Assembly: GCA_037355855.1 (NCBI GenBank)
Contig: CM074760.1
Coordinates: 3,154,501-3,218,500 of the forward strand
Origin: Pseudo-nitzschia pungens
Lineage: Eukaryota; Bacillariophyta; Bacillariophyceae; Bacillariales; Bacillariaceae
DNA: 64,000 nucleotides
Reading direction: 5' to 3'
The notes under the pieces were generated by a model. The model saw only the letters and a program-made list of their open reading frames with translations, was not told the DNA's origin and did not search any database. Both the position numbers and the translations under genes were made by a program. Positions 9,883 to 21,430 of this stretch are shown here, in pieces; the first letter of the stretch is position 1; every line of letters begins with the position of its first letter.

Positions 9883-10946
9883 TTCTTCGATCCGTCGGGC
9901 AATCGATCTTTCGGTCGTGGAGCAATGGATAGCAGCGAACGAGAATAATACCGTACAGTACGAGTAGTTGAAGTGGTTGTTCGGTAAGTTTCCGTTCCCG
10001 CCCCGGAGGCATGAGGCACGCACTTCTGGTAGTAAGATACGAGTGAGTCGTCTCACTTCACCAGAGGATGGGTCGCACTTGCTGATCGATGGGTTGTTGT
10101 CTCTCTCATAAATCAACAATCAATCTCAAAATAAAAAATGTACTAGTACCAGGTACGTGGAATCGTACGTACCTGTCACCGTACCAGGTAATCTTACTAC
10201 GGCAGAGGAACTATCATCATCGATGCTCGAGGAGCGATTCGAGAGTGCCAAGATTCATGATTGCAGCTTAAGTACTCTACATACCTAACATACCTTTCAA
10301 AAGGTATGAAAACTCGTCCAAGATGTTCTTCTCCTCAAAATCCCAAAAAAAAAATTTGATTTTGATTGAAGTTCCGATTTCAATTTGCCAATCCTCGGAA
10401 TCAATCAATCAATTGTTACTACCGGTACAGTACCGTAGTGTTTGTCTCTCATCATCAATCAAGCCATAAATTGACCAAACCAACCACTCGATCAGCAGCG
10501 TAAAGGCATGCATCGCGGAGTGCCCACGCTGCACTACCGATGATAGATCAGCATTCATCGGTCGTGTTCAGTGTTCTTGTAGTAGCTACTACTAACATGC
10601 CCCGTTTCCTTGTACGACTATAATATAATGCACTGCTGTATTACTAGTACTACTACTAGCTCCTTCTGCTACTACTAGTGCTGTTCCGAGTAGTGGAACC
10701 AACACGAAGTTTTCTGCTGCAGCGCGCCGTCCTTCCCCATCGACTGTTGTATTTTGTTAGGAGACGGGACACATGCACGTACGTTTCATTGTGCAAAGAA
10801 TGAGGAACGGTTGGATCGAACTGCGGTGGTACTACTACTACTAGTAGTAGTAGGACCGAATAACGCGAGAAGTATTCTCCTGTCATTCGACGATAGCGTC
10901 CCCGGCCATCATCGCCACATTTTTGGCCACGAACGAAATTCCGACC
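9883..10946. other. Intergenic spacer between divergent genes, 9.9-10.9 kb
   Basis: No gene is supported. The two flanking genes are divergent, so both promoters should lie here. Short palindromic motifs of the GTACCAGGTAC and ACTAGTAC type cluster at 10140-10200, 10425-10435 and 10640-10680. No element could be delimited. Confidence 0.45.
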
Positions 10947-11855
10947 ATGGCGACCTTCGCTGCTTCCGCCGGGTATCACGCGGACAGCGACGATACGAGC
11001 ATGAGCATGAGCACGAGCACGAGCATGAACATCAACACGAAAACAAAACCGAAAACGAGCACAAGAAACAAAGATGCGTGCTTGTGGGAGTCCCGCGTTT
11101 CCGTTCCCGCCAATGCCAAAAACGACGACGATTACAACTACGATGATGACAATGACAATGACAATGACAATGACAATGGCACCCGTCGCGAGGAGGAATA
11201 CCGCGATGCCAAACGATCTCCCGGCCAAGCGACCGGATTTCGTCGTCGTACCGATCGGGATCGCGATCGCGATCGCCAACGGGATGGCGAGAGAGGCACG
11301 CACTCGACCGCGACCGGTTCGGCAATGCCCTACGACCCGAACGAGCTGAAGAAAGAACTGAAATCCATTCTGGAGCCACCCGCCATTCGACGCGCGCACT
11401 CGCGGTCGCACTCGCGGTCCGAGAGGTCGAGCCTCGATGGCAACGGGGCCGAGCGACACCGCGATCTCGCCTTTCTCTACGAGGCCCGCGAGAAGCTCGT
11501 CTCCAGGCACGAGCGCCTCGAGAAGGAGCGGGGGGAGCTGACCGAGCAGCTGCTGCGGGCGCTGGAGGCCGTCCGGGAAAAGAAGGCCCTGGTCCGGGAC
11601 CGCGAATCCGCGCTGCGGAGCCTCGAGGACGATCTGGGCCTTGGCGATCCCAACCTTTTGTGCGACCGGGGGCTCCACAAGAAGGCCGCCAAGGCGCGGG
11701 CCTGTCTGGTGATGGGGAGGAGGAACCACGAATTGGCGCGGACCGAGCTGGAGACCCTGCGGCGCCGGAACCGTGCGCTGCGGTCGGGAACGGGGCCGAG
11801 AACGAGAACGATGACGAGAACGATGACGAGAAGTGGGGTTCCAACGACGTGGTGA
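10947..11855 (+). CDS. Coiled-coil protein of unknown function
   Basis: A protein of about 302 residues that I do not recognise. The first ATG in frame (10947, GACCATGG context) is used. The first 110 residues are low complexity: Met/Ser/Thr repeats, an Asp/Asn run encoded by GACAAT repeats, and RD repeats. Residues about 175-285 are rich in Glu, Arg, Leu and Ala with heptad spacing (RHERLEKERGELTEQLLRALE), a convincing coiled coil. The C-terminus is uncertain: over a GAGAACGATGAC repeat near 11800 the neighbouring frame reads acidic residues and a plausible tail, ending at about 11923. A frame shift in the repeat or a missed splice is therefore possible. A structural or scaffolding role is only a guess from the coiled coil. 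Confidence 0.55.
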   Translation: MATFAASAGYHADSDDTSMSMSTSTSMNINTKTKPKTSTRNKDACLWESRVSVPANAKNDDDYNYDDDNDNDNDNDNGTRREEEYRDAKRSPGQATGFRRRTDRDRDRDRQRDGERGTHSTATGSAMPYDPNELKKELKSILEPPAIRRAHSRSHSRSERSSLDGNGAERHRDLAFLYEAREKLVSRHERLEKERGELTEQLLRALEAVREKKALVRDRESALRSLEDDLGLGDPNLLCDRGLHKKAAKARACLVMGRRNHELARTELETLRRRNRALRSGTGPRTRTMTRTMTRSGVPTTW

Positions 11856-12312
11856 ACACCGCAATGACCAGCCTTGAAAAGCAGTTCCCGAAGGAACGAA
11901 TCAATCAATCAATAAATAAATGAATGAATGAGAGAATGAATGAGAGAATGACCGTGGAGCCAACATACCCGTGCATCCCATTCGAGGGGTATTGGATTTG
12001 GCTATTTCCAACAATAAGCATCCACTTCAAGAAGTTTCCAGTATTATACAATAAATACGTGTAGAGCATTATTTATGATAGAAATAGTAGTCTCAAACTA
12101 TTCGTAGTCTTGTGGCCCAAAACCATAGAGTCGTCCAGGGTTCGGAAAGAGATGCGACGACAACGACTCTTTGGGGTCGGCATTTCGGGAACTATAGTGG
12201 GAACTAAATATTGCGGGAGGAAACATTGCGGGAGGAAACCAATGTTCCGACGGATTCCTTCGACGACTTCACTCACGCACGCACTCACTCACGCACTCAC
12301 TCACCAACTCCA
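11856..12312. other. Convergent 3' spacer, 11.9-12.3 kb
   Basis: No gene is supported between the convergent coiled-coil and cysteine synthase genes. It holds an AATGAATGAGAG repeat near 11920-11950, a 15-base direct repeat (ATTGCGGGAGGAAAC at about 12209-12238) and a CACTCACGCA repeat at 12269-12303. Confidence 0.5.
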
Positions 12313-13419
12313 TCAAGCGGAGGGTTCCAACACGTAGCTGGGGGTCGACCGGGCAATTTCCAGTTCCTCCTCGTTCATGTCCGCGGGAATATCGGCAAAC
12401 AGCGGAGTGGACAGGTAGCGCTCTCCCGTGTCGGGAAGCATGCAGACAACGGTCGATCCCTCCGGTGCCTTCTTGGCCGTTTCCAGTGCGGCGTACACCG
12501 TGGCCCCGCCCGAAATCCCCGTCAGGATTCCGTCTTTGCAGGCCAGCTTTCGGGCCGTTTCGATCGCGACTCCATCGGGGACCATCACGCACTCGTCGTG
12601 GAGCTTCTGGCCCAGGCCCTGCTCCAGCACCAGGGGAATGAAATCCGGCGTCCAGCCCTGGATCGGATGGGACGCGAACGAAGGATGGGACTCCTTGGGG
12701 GATCCGTCCGCGTTGCGCGGGGTGGCAATCCCCGAGTCCACCAGGGCGGCGGCAGCGGGTTCCGCCAGGACGATCTTGGTCTCCGGAGAATTCGCCTTGA
12801 TGTGTTTGCCCGCACCGTGAAAGGTTCCACCGGTTCCGTACCCCGTGACCCAGTAGTCGAGTTTCTTGTCGATGCACCCGAGATCGTTGAGAATCTCCGG
12901 ACCGGTGGTGGCCTCGTGGAACTTCCAGTTCGCCTCCGTCTCGAACTGGTGGCAGAGAAACCAACCGTGTTTCTCGGCGAGCTCGGCGGCCTTTTCGACC
13001 ATGCCCGTTCCCTTTCCGGCCTTGGGGGTCACGATGACCTTCGCACCGAGCATGCGCATGAGCTTGCGGCGTTCCACGCTAAAGGGTTCCGCCATGGTGA
13101 GGACGCAGTTGTATCCCCGCTGGGCGCACATCATGGCAATGGCGATTCCCGTGTTTCCCGACGTGGCCTCCACCAGCGTGTCTCCGGGCTTGAGCTTGCC
13201 CTCCTTCTCGGCCGTCTCGACGATGGAGAGGGCCAATCGATCCTTGACGGAGGAGAGGGGATTGCAGAATTCCGCCTTGGCATAGACGGTGACGCCGGGC
13301 GTACCGGTCATGGCGTCCGAGAGCTTGATCATGGGCGTGTTGCCCACCAGTTCCGAAATGTTCTCCAGGGGGACGCCGTAGCCTTCTCCCCTGGTCTTGG
13401 CTTTCTTGGTAGTAGTCAT
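12313..13419 (-). CDS. Cysteine synthase (O-acetylserine thiol-lyase)
   Basis: A 368-residue PLP enzyme making L-cysteine from O-acetylserine and sulfide, the last step of sulfur assimilation. The start is the ATG at 13419 (ATCACCATGA); an upstream in-frame non-ATG extension is not needed. Motifs in order: VGNTPMIKL near 25-33, the PLP lysine Lys59 in SSVKDR, the substrate-binding TSGNTG loop at about 86-91, the GTGGTF phosphate-binding loop near residues 190-200, and SGGAT near 285. All key residues are present. The N-terminus is short and lacks a plastid or mitochondrial leader, so a cytosolic isoform is likely, although diatoms usually have several isoforms. The single exon is slightly longer than typical enzymes of about 320 residues because of both ends. 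A beta-cyanoalanine synthase role cannot be excluded. Confidence 0.93.
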   Translation of the reverse strand: MTTTKKAKTRGEGYGVPLENISELVGNTPMIKLSDAMTGTPGVTVYAKAEFCNPLSSVKDRLALSIVETAEKEGKLKPGDTLVEATSGNTGIAIAMMCAQRGYNCVLTMAEPFSVERRKLMRMLGAKVIVTPKAGKGTGMVEKAAELAEKHGWFLCHQFETEANWKFHEATTGPEILNDLGCIDKKLDYWVTGYGTGGTFHGAGKHIKANSPETKIVLAEPAAAALVDSGIATPRNADGSPKESHPSFASHPIQGWTPDFIPLVLEQGLGQKLHDECVMVPDGVAIETARKLACKDGILTGISGGATVYAALETAKKAPEGSTVVCMLPDTGERYLSTPLFADIPADMNEEELEIARSTPSYVLEPSA

Positions 13420-15346
13420 GGTGATGAGCTGCTTTTGCACCGGGTGCTGTTGGAGGTTGGGCAATCTTACTACTCGTATTGGTGCCTCTCAACAAAAGCA
13501 AGTTATGGGATATTCCCGCAGAACGAAGAAAGGAAGGAATACAGGAATCAGCATCCATGCGTACGGTACTAGTACTCGTGTGGAAGAAGCAACCATACGG
13601 TACGGTATCCGAAAGTCGTAAATCGTGGGAACCAAACATTTCTTTTTAAAATTTGGATCTTTTGTTCCCACTCGATGCACACAAACGACACATCCCGGCA
13701 CGCTGCTTGTTGTTGATGATTGGCTGGAGGAATTCTCGTTCATCGCGTCTCGGCGTCTCACCAGACATTCGATCAATGAACAAACTAAGTGAAGAGCGTA
13801 CCGTACGGTATCTCAAAACTGCAACCCTTCGGATCCATTTATTTCGTTGTTGATGGATTGATGGATTGAACCTTCGCTGGACAAAGGCCTATGTACCGGT
13901 AGGCCAAAACGCATGACCAATGCCTTCTTTTTTTTTTGAGATTTCGGTGAGAAAGGAAGATGGAAAATTAAGGCCTAAGGTTACTCAATCAACAAAAAAT
14001 GATTCACAAGTCACCGTCACTTAGCAAGGAGGTATGTAAGATCTTACTACAGTAGAGAAAGGTTATGTACCAGTAAGGTTACGCGTAACCGTAATTACCC
14101 GCACCTTACGAAAAATTAAAATTTGAAATTGGTGCCTGTTTCCACATGATTCCTCATTCCTTCACGATTCATTGATTCGGATTATCCCGGCAGCGGCATC
14201 GTGCGTACGGTAAGGTACCAGTAGGTCTTACGGTTGTAAATAAAAATCTTACAATCTTACGTACATACTCGTACCGTGTTGGTAATTGAGATACAATCAC
14301 TTCTTCGTCTTGTTTCTTCTGGGACCTCCGTGACCAACAGAGAAGGCATTTTAGTGGCTCCTAGTAAGATCTTACCCGTAATCTTACTCGTCGATTGATT
14401 CATTCTGTTGTAACAGCTGACTCCCAGAACTCAACTAAAAACAATTCCCCAACGCCGAAGGTAAGACTAAGTCTGTACGTACTTGCTCCGTTTCAGAATA
14501 ACTGTGCGATGACTTTCATGTTTGTGTGTTTCGCGTATTTAAATACTGTAATGTTGCTTTGAGTCGAAAATATGCACAACCTGTACGAGTAGAGCCACAC
14601 GTAAGGTAATTGCCACGGACATCAAAATTTAGAAAAGTTTAGTTTTTCCGCCGTGATTCTCCGTGTAAACAAACATGCCCATTTCGATGCGCATTTTATG
14701 CGCAGTGTTTTTTTTTTTTTTAAAAAAAAACAACCGAATTTTCCAATCTTGGTGCATAAGGTTACCGTAGATGTGATCGAACAAATTTCCCTTCCGTACC
14801 GGTAATTTACGGTAACCTTATCCCTGTTTCTAACAAATACCCTTCTTCCAATTCAGTGTCTCAGCTTTCTAAAGAACCTTCCCGAAGCTAAGAACGTCCG
14901 GTGGAACCCTTTCAACCGCTAAAATCACATTTATAGGTCAAAATGGGCTATTCTCAACTCCTAATGAAAGGTGGACAAATACCACTTCAGTTGTATAGTC
15001 TTGCCCAGCATAAGGAATTGCTTTAGGAGTGTTTCACCCAAATTGAAGAATTCGGTTGGATGCTGGCTGATCCATACACAAGCATTCAGTTGAGAAGCGT
15101 TTAGTTATTTTGAAAGGGAGATAGTAAGTTTTATCAGCAACCACTATCAGGAAATCCCAAAAAAGAGTTCTCATTTCCTGTGCCAGTAACCAAGATGGGA
15201 TCATCACCGCTCGCCACGCTCAAACAAGGTAATACCCATACTCGTACTGTAATCTCTTTGTGTGGGTGTCTTTCACAGAGTCAAAATCAGCTCTCAAGAG
15301 AGATACAGCACCGTGTCAAAACGGCACTTCCCGAATATACATCACC
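13420..15346. other. Intergenic spacer between divergent genes, 13.4-15.3 kb
   Basis: No gene is supported in about 1.9 kb between the divergent cysteine synthase and methyltransferase genes. The GTAAGGTTAC-type motif occurs at about 13977, 14081, 14757 and 14810, and GTACGGTACC-like words are frequent. A T-run followed by an A-run at 14708-14731 can fold back. The last 100-150 bases should be the 5' leader of the methyltransferase gene. Confidence 0.45.
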
Positions 15347-16450
15347 ATGCCAGCGCAACGCCTTCCCAAAGGTTCGGGAAAGATCCCGTTTTTCGCGATC
15401 CCCGCTCTGTTGATCGTAGCTCTGCTGGGATACCTCTCGCTCATGAATTCGATCCACACCAAAATCAACAGCAGCCCAGCAGGATTCGCGCCGCCCTCGG
15501 AAATCCAGCAACTGCAAGATCGCATACACTATCTGGAAACCAAGGTCGATTCGTACCTGGCGTACACGAAGGATCCCTTTCTGGGAATGAGAACGCCCGC
15601 AACGTGTTCCAAACAGATCTTTATCGAGGACATTGCCTGCCCGGGTGACAAGTCGAAGTCGCGGTGCGAGATTGACAACACCGTCATTTGCATGGACAAT
15701 CTGCCGTACGAGCTCGATGAGAATGACCGGGGCACGAAAGCCAAACCAAAGTCAAAGAAGAAAAACGATTGCGTCGTCTATGACTTTGGAATCAGAGAGT
15801 CCCCCGATTTTGGATTGGCCTTTACCAAACAATGCGACGTGGTCGGGTTCGATCCCAGTCCGATAAGCAAGGACTGGTGGAAGCAAAACGGCGCAGAAAT
15901 CCGAAAAGAACATCCGAGGTACGATTTTGTGGACGTTGGTGCCGGTGGCATCGACGGCGAAATAGAGCTCAGAGAATACGACTGGGGCCAGGTGAGCATT
16001 ATCGAATTCCCGAATCGAGTCATCGATTTGACCCGGTGCTACAATCACGGCGGCTGCAAATACAATTTTCACGAACAAAAGTCGTTCATGATTCCAGTTC
16101 GGACGATGAAAACCATCATGACGGAACGGAAACACGACCGGGTGCACCTGCTGAAACTGGACGTGGAGGGCAGCGAGTACGCCTTTTTGGAGAAAATGAT
16201 CGACGACCTCTCGTGCCGCAAGGTGGACCAGTTGATTTTGGAGTGGCACCACTTTGATCACGACAGCCGGTACGGCGTGACGAGCAATCCGCAGATCAAC
16301 GTGTTGGTGGCACTCCTCAAGGAGCGATGTGGTCTGGAACAATACTGGTCAATGAAAGGGTGGCCGTCCAATCAGAAATTGTACGCCGAAATGGGCATGA
16401 CACTGTACTACACTCTTTCGTCCTTTATACGCACTAAATGGGAATTTTGA
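15347..16450 (+). CDS. METTL24/FkbM-like methyltransferase, type II membrane protein
   Basis: A 367-residue predicted SAM-dependent methyltransferase. The start ATG at 15347 (ATCACCATGC) gives a short basic cytosolic tail and one membrane segment at about residues 15-36 (FFAIPALLIVALLGYLSLM), so it should be a Golgi- or ER-anchored enzyme facing the lumen. A short coiled coil (IQQLQDRIHYLETKVD) follows. The catalytic part has a Cys-rich entry, then DCVVYDFGIRESPDFG with CDVVGFDPSP as the SAM-binding region, and LLKLDVEGSEYAFLEKM as the typical FkbM/METTL24 motif. These families methylate sugars or lipids in bacteria; METTL24 has no well-defined substrate, so none is proposed. It is a single exon. 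A relative of the same superfamily lies at 35.2-36.3 kb. Confidence 0.75.
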   Translation: MPAQRLPKGSGKIPFFAIPALLIVALLGYLSLMNSIHTKINSSPAGFAPPSEIQQLQDRIHYLETKVDSYLAYTKDPFLGMRTPATCSKQIFIEDIACPGDKSKSRCEIDNTVICMDNLPYELDENDRGTKAKPKSKKKNDCVVYDFGIRESPDFGLAFTKQCDVVGFDPSPISKDWWKQNGAEIRKEHPRYDFVDVGAGGIDGEIELREYDWGQVSIIEFPNRVIDLTRCYNHGGCKYNFHEQKSFMIPVRTMKTIMTERKHDRVHLLKLDVEGSEYAFLEKMIDDLSCRKVDQLILEWHHFDHDSRYGVTSNPQINVLVALLKERCGLEQYWSMKGWPSNQKLYAEMGMTLYYTLSSFIRTKWEF

Positions 16451-19119
16451 ATGGATCCGGCACTGCCAGACAATGGATCGAGACCATTCACAACACTGTT
16501 CAATGGCACAGTCAATTGCAAAAGAAGACCTCGATCACAACTTTCTCCCATACAGAACTTGATGGTATCATCGTTGACTTTCCAGAGTTTCCGTAAAGTC
16601 CTGTGAATTCGCAATAAGACAGGTGATTTAACAGTGCTGAATTCACAACTCTTCGTCGGCTGTGCGGTTGATACTAGTGCCATATCATTGGCCCTGCTTT
16701 TCTGCGGTGTAGACGGGGGAAGAAGAAGCAAACGAGAACGGAGCATTGGTTCCTCAATCAAGAAGTAATACAAATCATAACCGGAACCAAATCAATTTAA
16801 CCAAGTGGTAATTCAGTACGTGTACGTCGTGTAGCCCGGTTGAGAATGACTGATGATCATCCTGCAACTATTGTGTCCCAATACTCACCGAGTTTGGGCC
16901 GTCAAGCGCAAAAAATGATCCATCAGAGAGGGTTTAACAGCGACGACGACTGATTCCGCAAAAACGCTACGAGTGTGTTGTGGTCCGTTTTCTTCAGCAT
17001 AACACTTCCGTTCCTGCCGTGTGGTGCAATGTAACGTCGCGACTCTCCAATCGACTTTGGCGTTCCTGCTATTCTCGATCAAATCGAATCTACTGTATCC
17101 GTGGAAAAGTGCATTGATTTGTATTGAGGAATAGATGAGGGTTCAAAAATAAGATTGAGCGATACAATTGCGCATTGCTCCAAACACCACCACAATCGCC
17201 AGTCTACAGTTCTTGTTATTGTAGTAGAACATCATGCCAGAGCTCGACTGGAGGAGGAGCACGAGGCCTGTGTTGTTTGGGTACGCAATATTGGTAAGTA
17301 CTAGACTACTACTACAAAAAAAATCTTTAGACGGGATCAAATGAACATTGGAGGAGACAACGATATCGAAGTGATTGACCCACCAAACCCACTGCTGCTG
17401 ACTGCTGGCAGCTGCTGTTACTACGAAAGAGATCAGGTTGTGATCTGTGCTCGTCTTGGGTGCTGATGATAGTACTACTAGTAGCTAGTACTACTAGTAG
17501 TATCTGCTACGAGGTATTTTTTTTGTCCTTCTGGCTCTTCCATTTCTTTTTCTCTCCACACTTGAATCTTCCACTAATTACTACGTAGTACGAAGTATGT
17601 GGTAAGAAAGCTCTTTCGAAAAATTTAAAGTCTCAAAAAGTACGGTACTAGTAACCTTACTCGTACTAGTATCATTAGATCAACCATGATGTTCCAGGTT
17701 GTTAGTAATAGTAGCTCTAGTAGTAGTAGTACCAGTAACGCTGTTTCTCCACGGCAGTGCTAGTAATTTACGACTAGTAGTAGTAGTACTACTAGTATGA
17801 CTTTCCCGTCTACCAGTAGTTGAGTACGGTATGGCCTTCATAATATTCATAGATGAAGTATTTTACTATCCCTCTTTCGAAGAAAATGAATTAGGAAATC
17901 GCTTCTATTACCACTAGTAGTACTAGCGGTACTAGGACATAATGTACTTCTTGTGTTCAGAGGTGATTTTGATACAATCTTCGTGGACAGGAATCTCGGA
18001 TTATTAATTGAAATTAGTATTATCATCATGGTTTTCAGTTTTGATTGTAAGGTTACTCGCAGAAGCCATCGATATCAAAAATAATAAATATAAATAATAA
18101 TGAAAAGCTGGTACTAGTGTTGACTGATGATACATTTTTTTTCCGAGAAAAAGATTAAGTGGAATGCCCATTGTTTCATAAGTTTACTTTTGAGTACAGC
18201 TGTGATATGACGAATCCAGTAACAATTTTAGCTTGTTTTTAATTAAGGCTCTGACATTTCAGTGTCCATTCTCACTACTACTGAGCAATTGAGACTTTTT
18301 GATCCAGTATTTTTTCAATTTTCATCCCATCAGAACCGAATTTGTACATATCATAATTGTACAACTTGTGAGCATTCCAAAGAACAATCCATAATTTGCT
18401 GTACCTTGTACGGGCATCCAGGCTTTAGGAGGTTGATGGTTCCCATGTTGTGGATTTGTTAAGAAAAACGTGCTTTTATGTGAGCTCTACTGCATACAAA
18501 ATTACTGTAAACAAAACGATAAACACGCACGAAATATAATTAATATTTTTTTCATATAATAACATTACAATACGGTAATACGAAATAATGATGCAGTTAA
18601 TACGAAGCACGAGTACCAGAGTACTTAATCATGTTGTTGTGAAGAAGAAGGACAGAAATGTCAGTGGTGACATTTTGTTTCTTTTCAGAAAAACACATGA
18701 CAGGTTCTGAATCGACAATGAATCAATAATCATAAGTTTTTGCTTTGTTTCTTAGATATACGGCATTTTAATTCTGAAATCACACAATCACTTCGAAGTT
18801 GGTCATATGATCCGACGAAAGATACGGACTAGTTGTAGTAAGATTACTTCGTACTTCTTTTAGTACCGGTAGCTCTCACAGGCAGATGACGGGAAAATGC
18901 GCCTTCATGAAATACGACGATGCTTCTTTTAATTAAAAGGAACCAATAATAAGACGAAGTAATTGCTTCGTGATGACGAACAAAAATTACCATAATTTTG
19001 ATAAATCGCATCGCGAAATTCCAACTTTTTCAGTGCAGTGAAGCACAAGTTGCGTCTAGCACCTTGATGAGATCCTTCCGAATCCAACCAAACCCAAACA
19101 AAAATTGATCAAGACAACA
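16451..19119. other. Intergenic spacer, 16.5-19.1 kb
   Basis: About 2.7 kb without a supportable gene. Frames here are short and lack family features. CTAGTA-type runs are dense at about 17470-17500, 17640-17680 and 17700-17800, and the GTAAGGTTAC-type motif occurs near 17652 and 18047. The right part is A/T-rich. Confidence 0.45.
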
Positions 19120-21430
19120 ATGGCACAGCAGCATTATTATCACGGGAACGGCAGGAAACAAGGCCACAATGGACACAAAATGAGGTCTGATACCCATTGG
19201 CATCAAGGCGACCGCATCCACAACGTCAATTGGAAGAGCCACAGCATCGACTACGGCAACAGTTATGGTGTCGGATGGAAATTGTTCTCGATTGGACTAC
19301 TGTTGGCGTCGCTGTGCTCGTGTTTGCACAGCGTCGTGTTGAAATCGGCACCAGTCCCTTCGCCGACACAACCTTCGAGGCAGTTGGATCCGCTGATTCC
19401 GTCCCGAGCAAGAACACAGAAAGGGTTGAGGAAGAACCTGATGGATGCATATCCTGCTCGGGATTCCATGGAAAGCTATCGCTCGCACGGTTTCCGATCG
19501 ACATACGGGCGAGGCAATGTCTCACCCAACCGTGAGGAATTCGATTTCACACACCGCGCCATTCAAACCGAAACCGAAGAGGCAGAAACGATTTCTTCGG
19601 GAGAAGAGTCGACTGACGACTCCCAGGAAAGCACAACAGCCAGCGCAAGCCCCTGGTCCAATGCCTACAATATCGATCAGGACTGGCTCAATGACCCGAA
19701 CATTGACTCCGCTGTATCGTATGGGACCCGTCTTCGGTCAATCCTTCTGGATGGCTATGATAAGCAGTCATTTCCATTTGAATGGGCCTGGGAACAGGAA
19801 GTTGAGGAGGAAATGGAGGATGGCGCCACCAATTCCTCCTCGTCGGACCTTCGAACCGGTCTTCCGATAGATATTGGTATCAATATTCACAAGGGTAAGT
19901 AGCAGCATCACAAAAACAAATCACATCACGCCTAAACATCAACAAGATACCGCTTATTTGTGCTCATAGGATTGGGATAATTGTTCTCGAGGCGATGTTC
20001 CACAACTGCCACAATGGTGGTCAATGATGGCCTCGCTGTTGGGGTCTCTGGTGCTATCGGTGTGGTAAAACAAATCTGGTCACTCACTCCTCCGAAATCT
20101 TTTTCAAATATATAATCTCCTTTTACTTGTATTTGGATCGCGTTGCACATCGGACGTTGAACGAAACGAACAAATCGCAGCCCAAAAATTGGAGGTTGCC
20201 GAATCGACCCTTGATCTATCTGTCTGGTGCCGCATTGCCTGGTACGATCCGAGACTGACTTGGAATCCAGATGACTTTGGGGGTGTGAAAGCCCTCTTCT
20301 TTTACATCAGCGGCGGCAACGGCGGAGAAGATTCTTCCGAGATCTGGACGCCCGACATTTACGTATGGAACGCTGCAGAATCCATCACCGGCACACTCGA
20401 CAACACAAACGCCATCGCGACGAGTGATGGAAGGGTCTTCTGGTCTCGACCTGGACGGATTAAGTCCATCTGTCAGTATGAAGGTTTGAAAGATTTTCCG
20501 TTTGATAAGCTGTCGTGCAAGCTCGAAGTAGGGAGCTGGGCGCACTCGGGACTGTACATCCGTCCGACCCAACTTAAGACATCTGGTGGGGATGGATTGA
20601 CATTTGGGGGCAGCGATACCGCCGGAACGTACCATGGAGAGTTTCGAATCGACCAGAATCTTTCGAACGTGGAGAGAATTGTTTATCCGCCCTTTCCGGG
20701 CTCTCCGGAAGAAGACTGGCCCGTGTTGATGTACGAGATCTATTTCGATCGTGCGAGTGGTCCGTACATGCGTGGGGTCATTTTGACCAACATATTGCTG
20801 AACATGGCGGCGTTTTGCAGTTTTTGGATGCCTCCCCACGTGGGAGAACGCGTCGGTCTTGCCATTACCTGTGTGTTGTCAGCTGTGGCAGGGGAATTGG
20901 TGTTTTCGTCCATGTTGCTCGTCGACGAGAATATTTCCTGGTACAACATCTTCATGATGACCAGCACGGCCTTTGCCCTGGCAGTCGTATTTGAATCGGC
21001 CGTGGTGATTTTCTTTTTCTACTATACCGAAGACGACCTTGTACCGACATGGGCCCGCTATTTAATTGACCGATTCAACGGCAAGCCGGCTGCTGCGGAA
21101 CCGGTTGAGGAGTCGGGAGAGGGCAATCAACGCAATGCTGCGGATGAAATTGCCGAGGACAAAGGAGATTCCAACGAAGGTGTCAATGTTGACCACCCAT
21201 TCAGTGAAGAGGAAGAGCTTCTTAAAAACGGGTTGAGCCTAGGACCCAAGTCCGTGACTTTCCATCACGAATGGCGCGTCCGTGCTGGAAATTTCAAAAG
21301 CGAACAAGAGGCCATAAACAACGATTATTGGCAGAAAATCGCTGGAAGAGTTGACGAAGTTAGCCGTGTTGTTTTTCCGTTTTGTTATGCTATATTTTTG
21401 TTTTGGATTCTCTCGGTTCGGGACCGTTAG
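19120..21430 (+). CDS. Cys-loop pentameric ligand-gated ion channel subunit
   Basis: A 674-residue channel subunit. Exon 1 is 19120-19894 and exon 2 is 20181-21430; the 286-base intron has GTAAGT and CGCAG borders and joins INIHK to AQKLEVAE in frame. The N-terminus is long (about 250 residues), with one hydrophobic segment at about 52-75 (signal anchor or internal signal) and an acidic Ser/Thr-rich linker. The ligand-binding beta-sandwich follows, with WYDPRLTW, IWTPDIYVWN and DGRVFWSRPGR. The Cys-loop is Cys356 to Cys371 with FPFD inside and 14 intervening residues, one more than usual, followed by GSWAHSG. Four membrane helices are visible: M1 about 455-475, M2 about 482-501, M3 about 513-540, M4 about 654-670. 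The GERV start of M2 resembles cation-selective channels (GEK) rather than anion channels (PAR). The M3-M4 loop is long and acidic. Ligand and ion are not known. Confidence 0.88.

Noticed and set aside
12269..13639. Antisense frames over the cysteine synthase gene (up to 453 codons)
   Set aside because: They mirror a strongly biased real gene, contain no family motifs, and the sense protein is complete.
14708..14731. T-run/A-run considered as a terminator hairpin
   Set aside because: Rho-independent terminators are bacterial; in this context it is a simple homopolymer pair.
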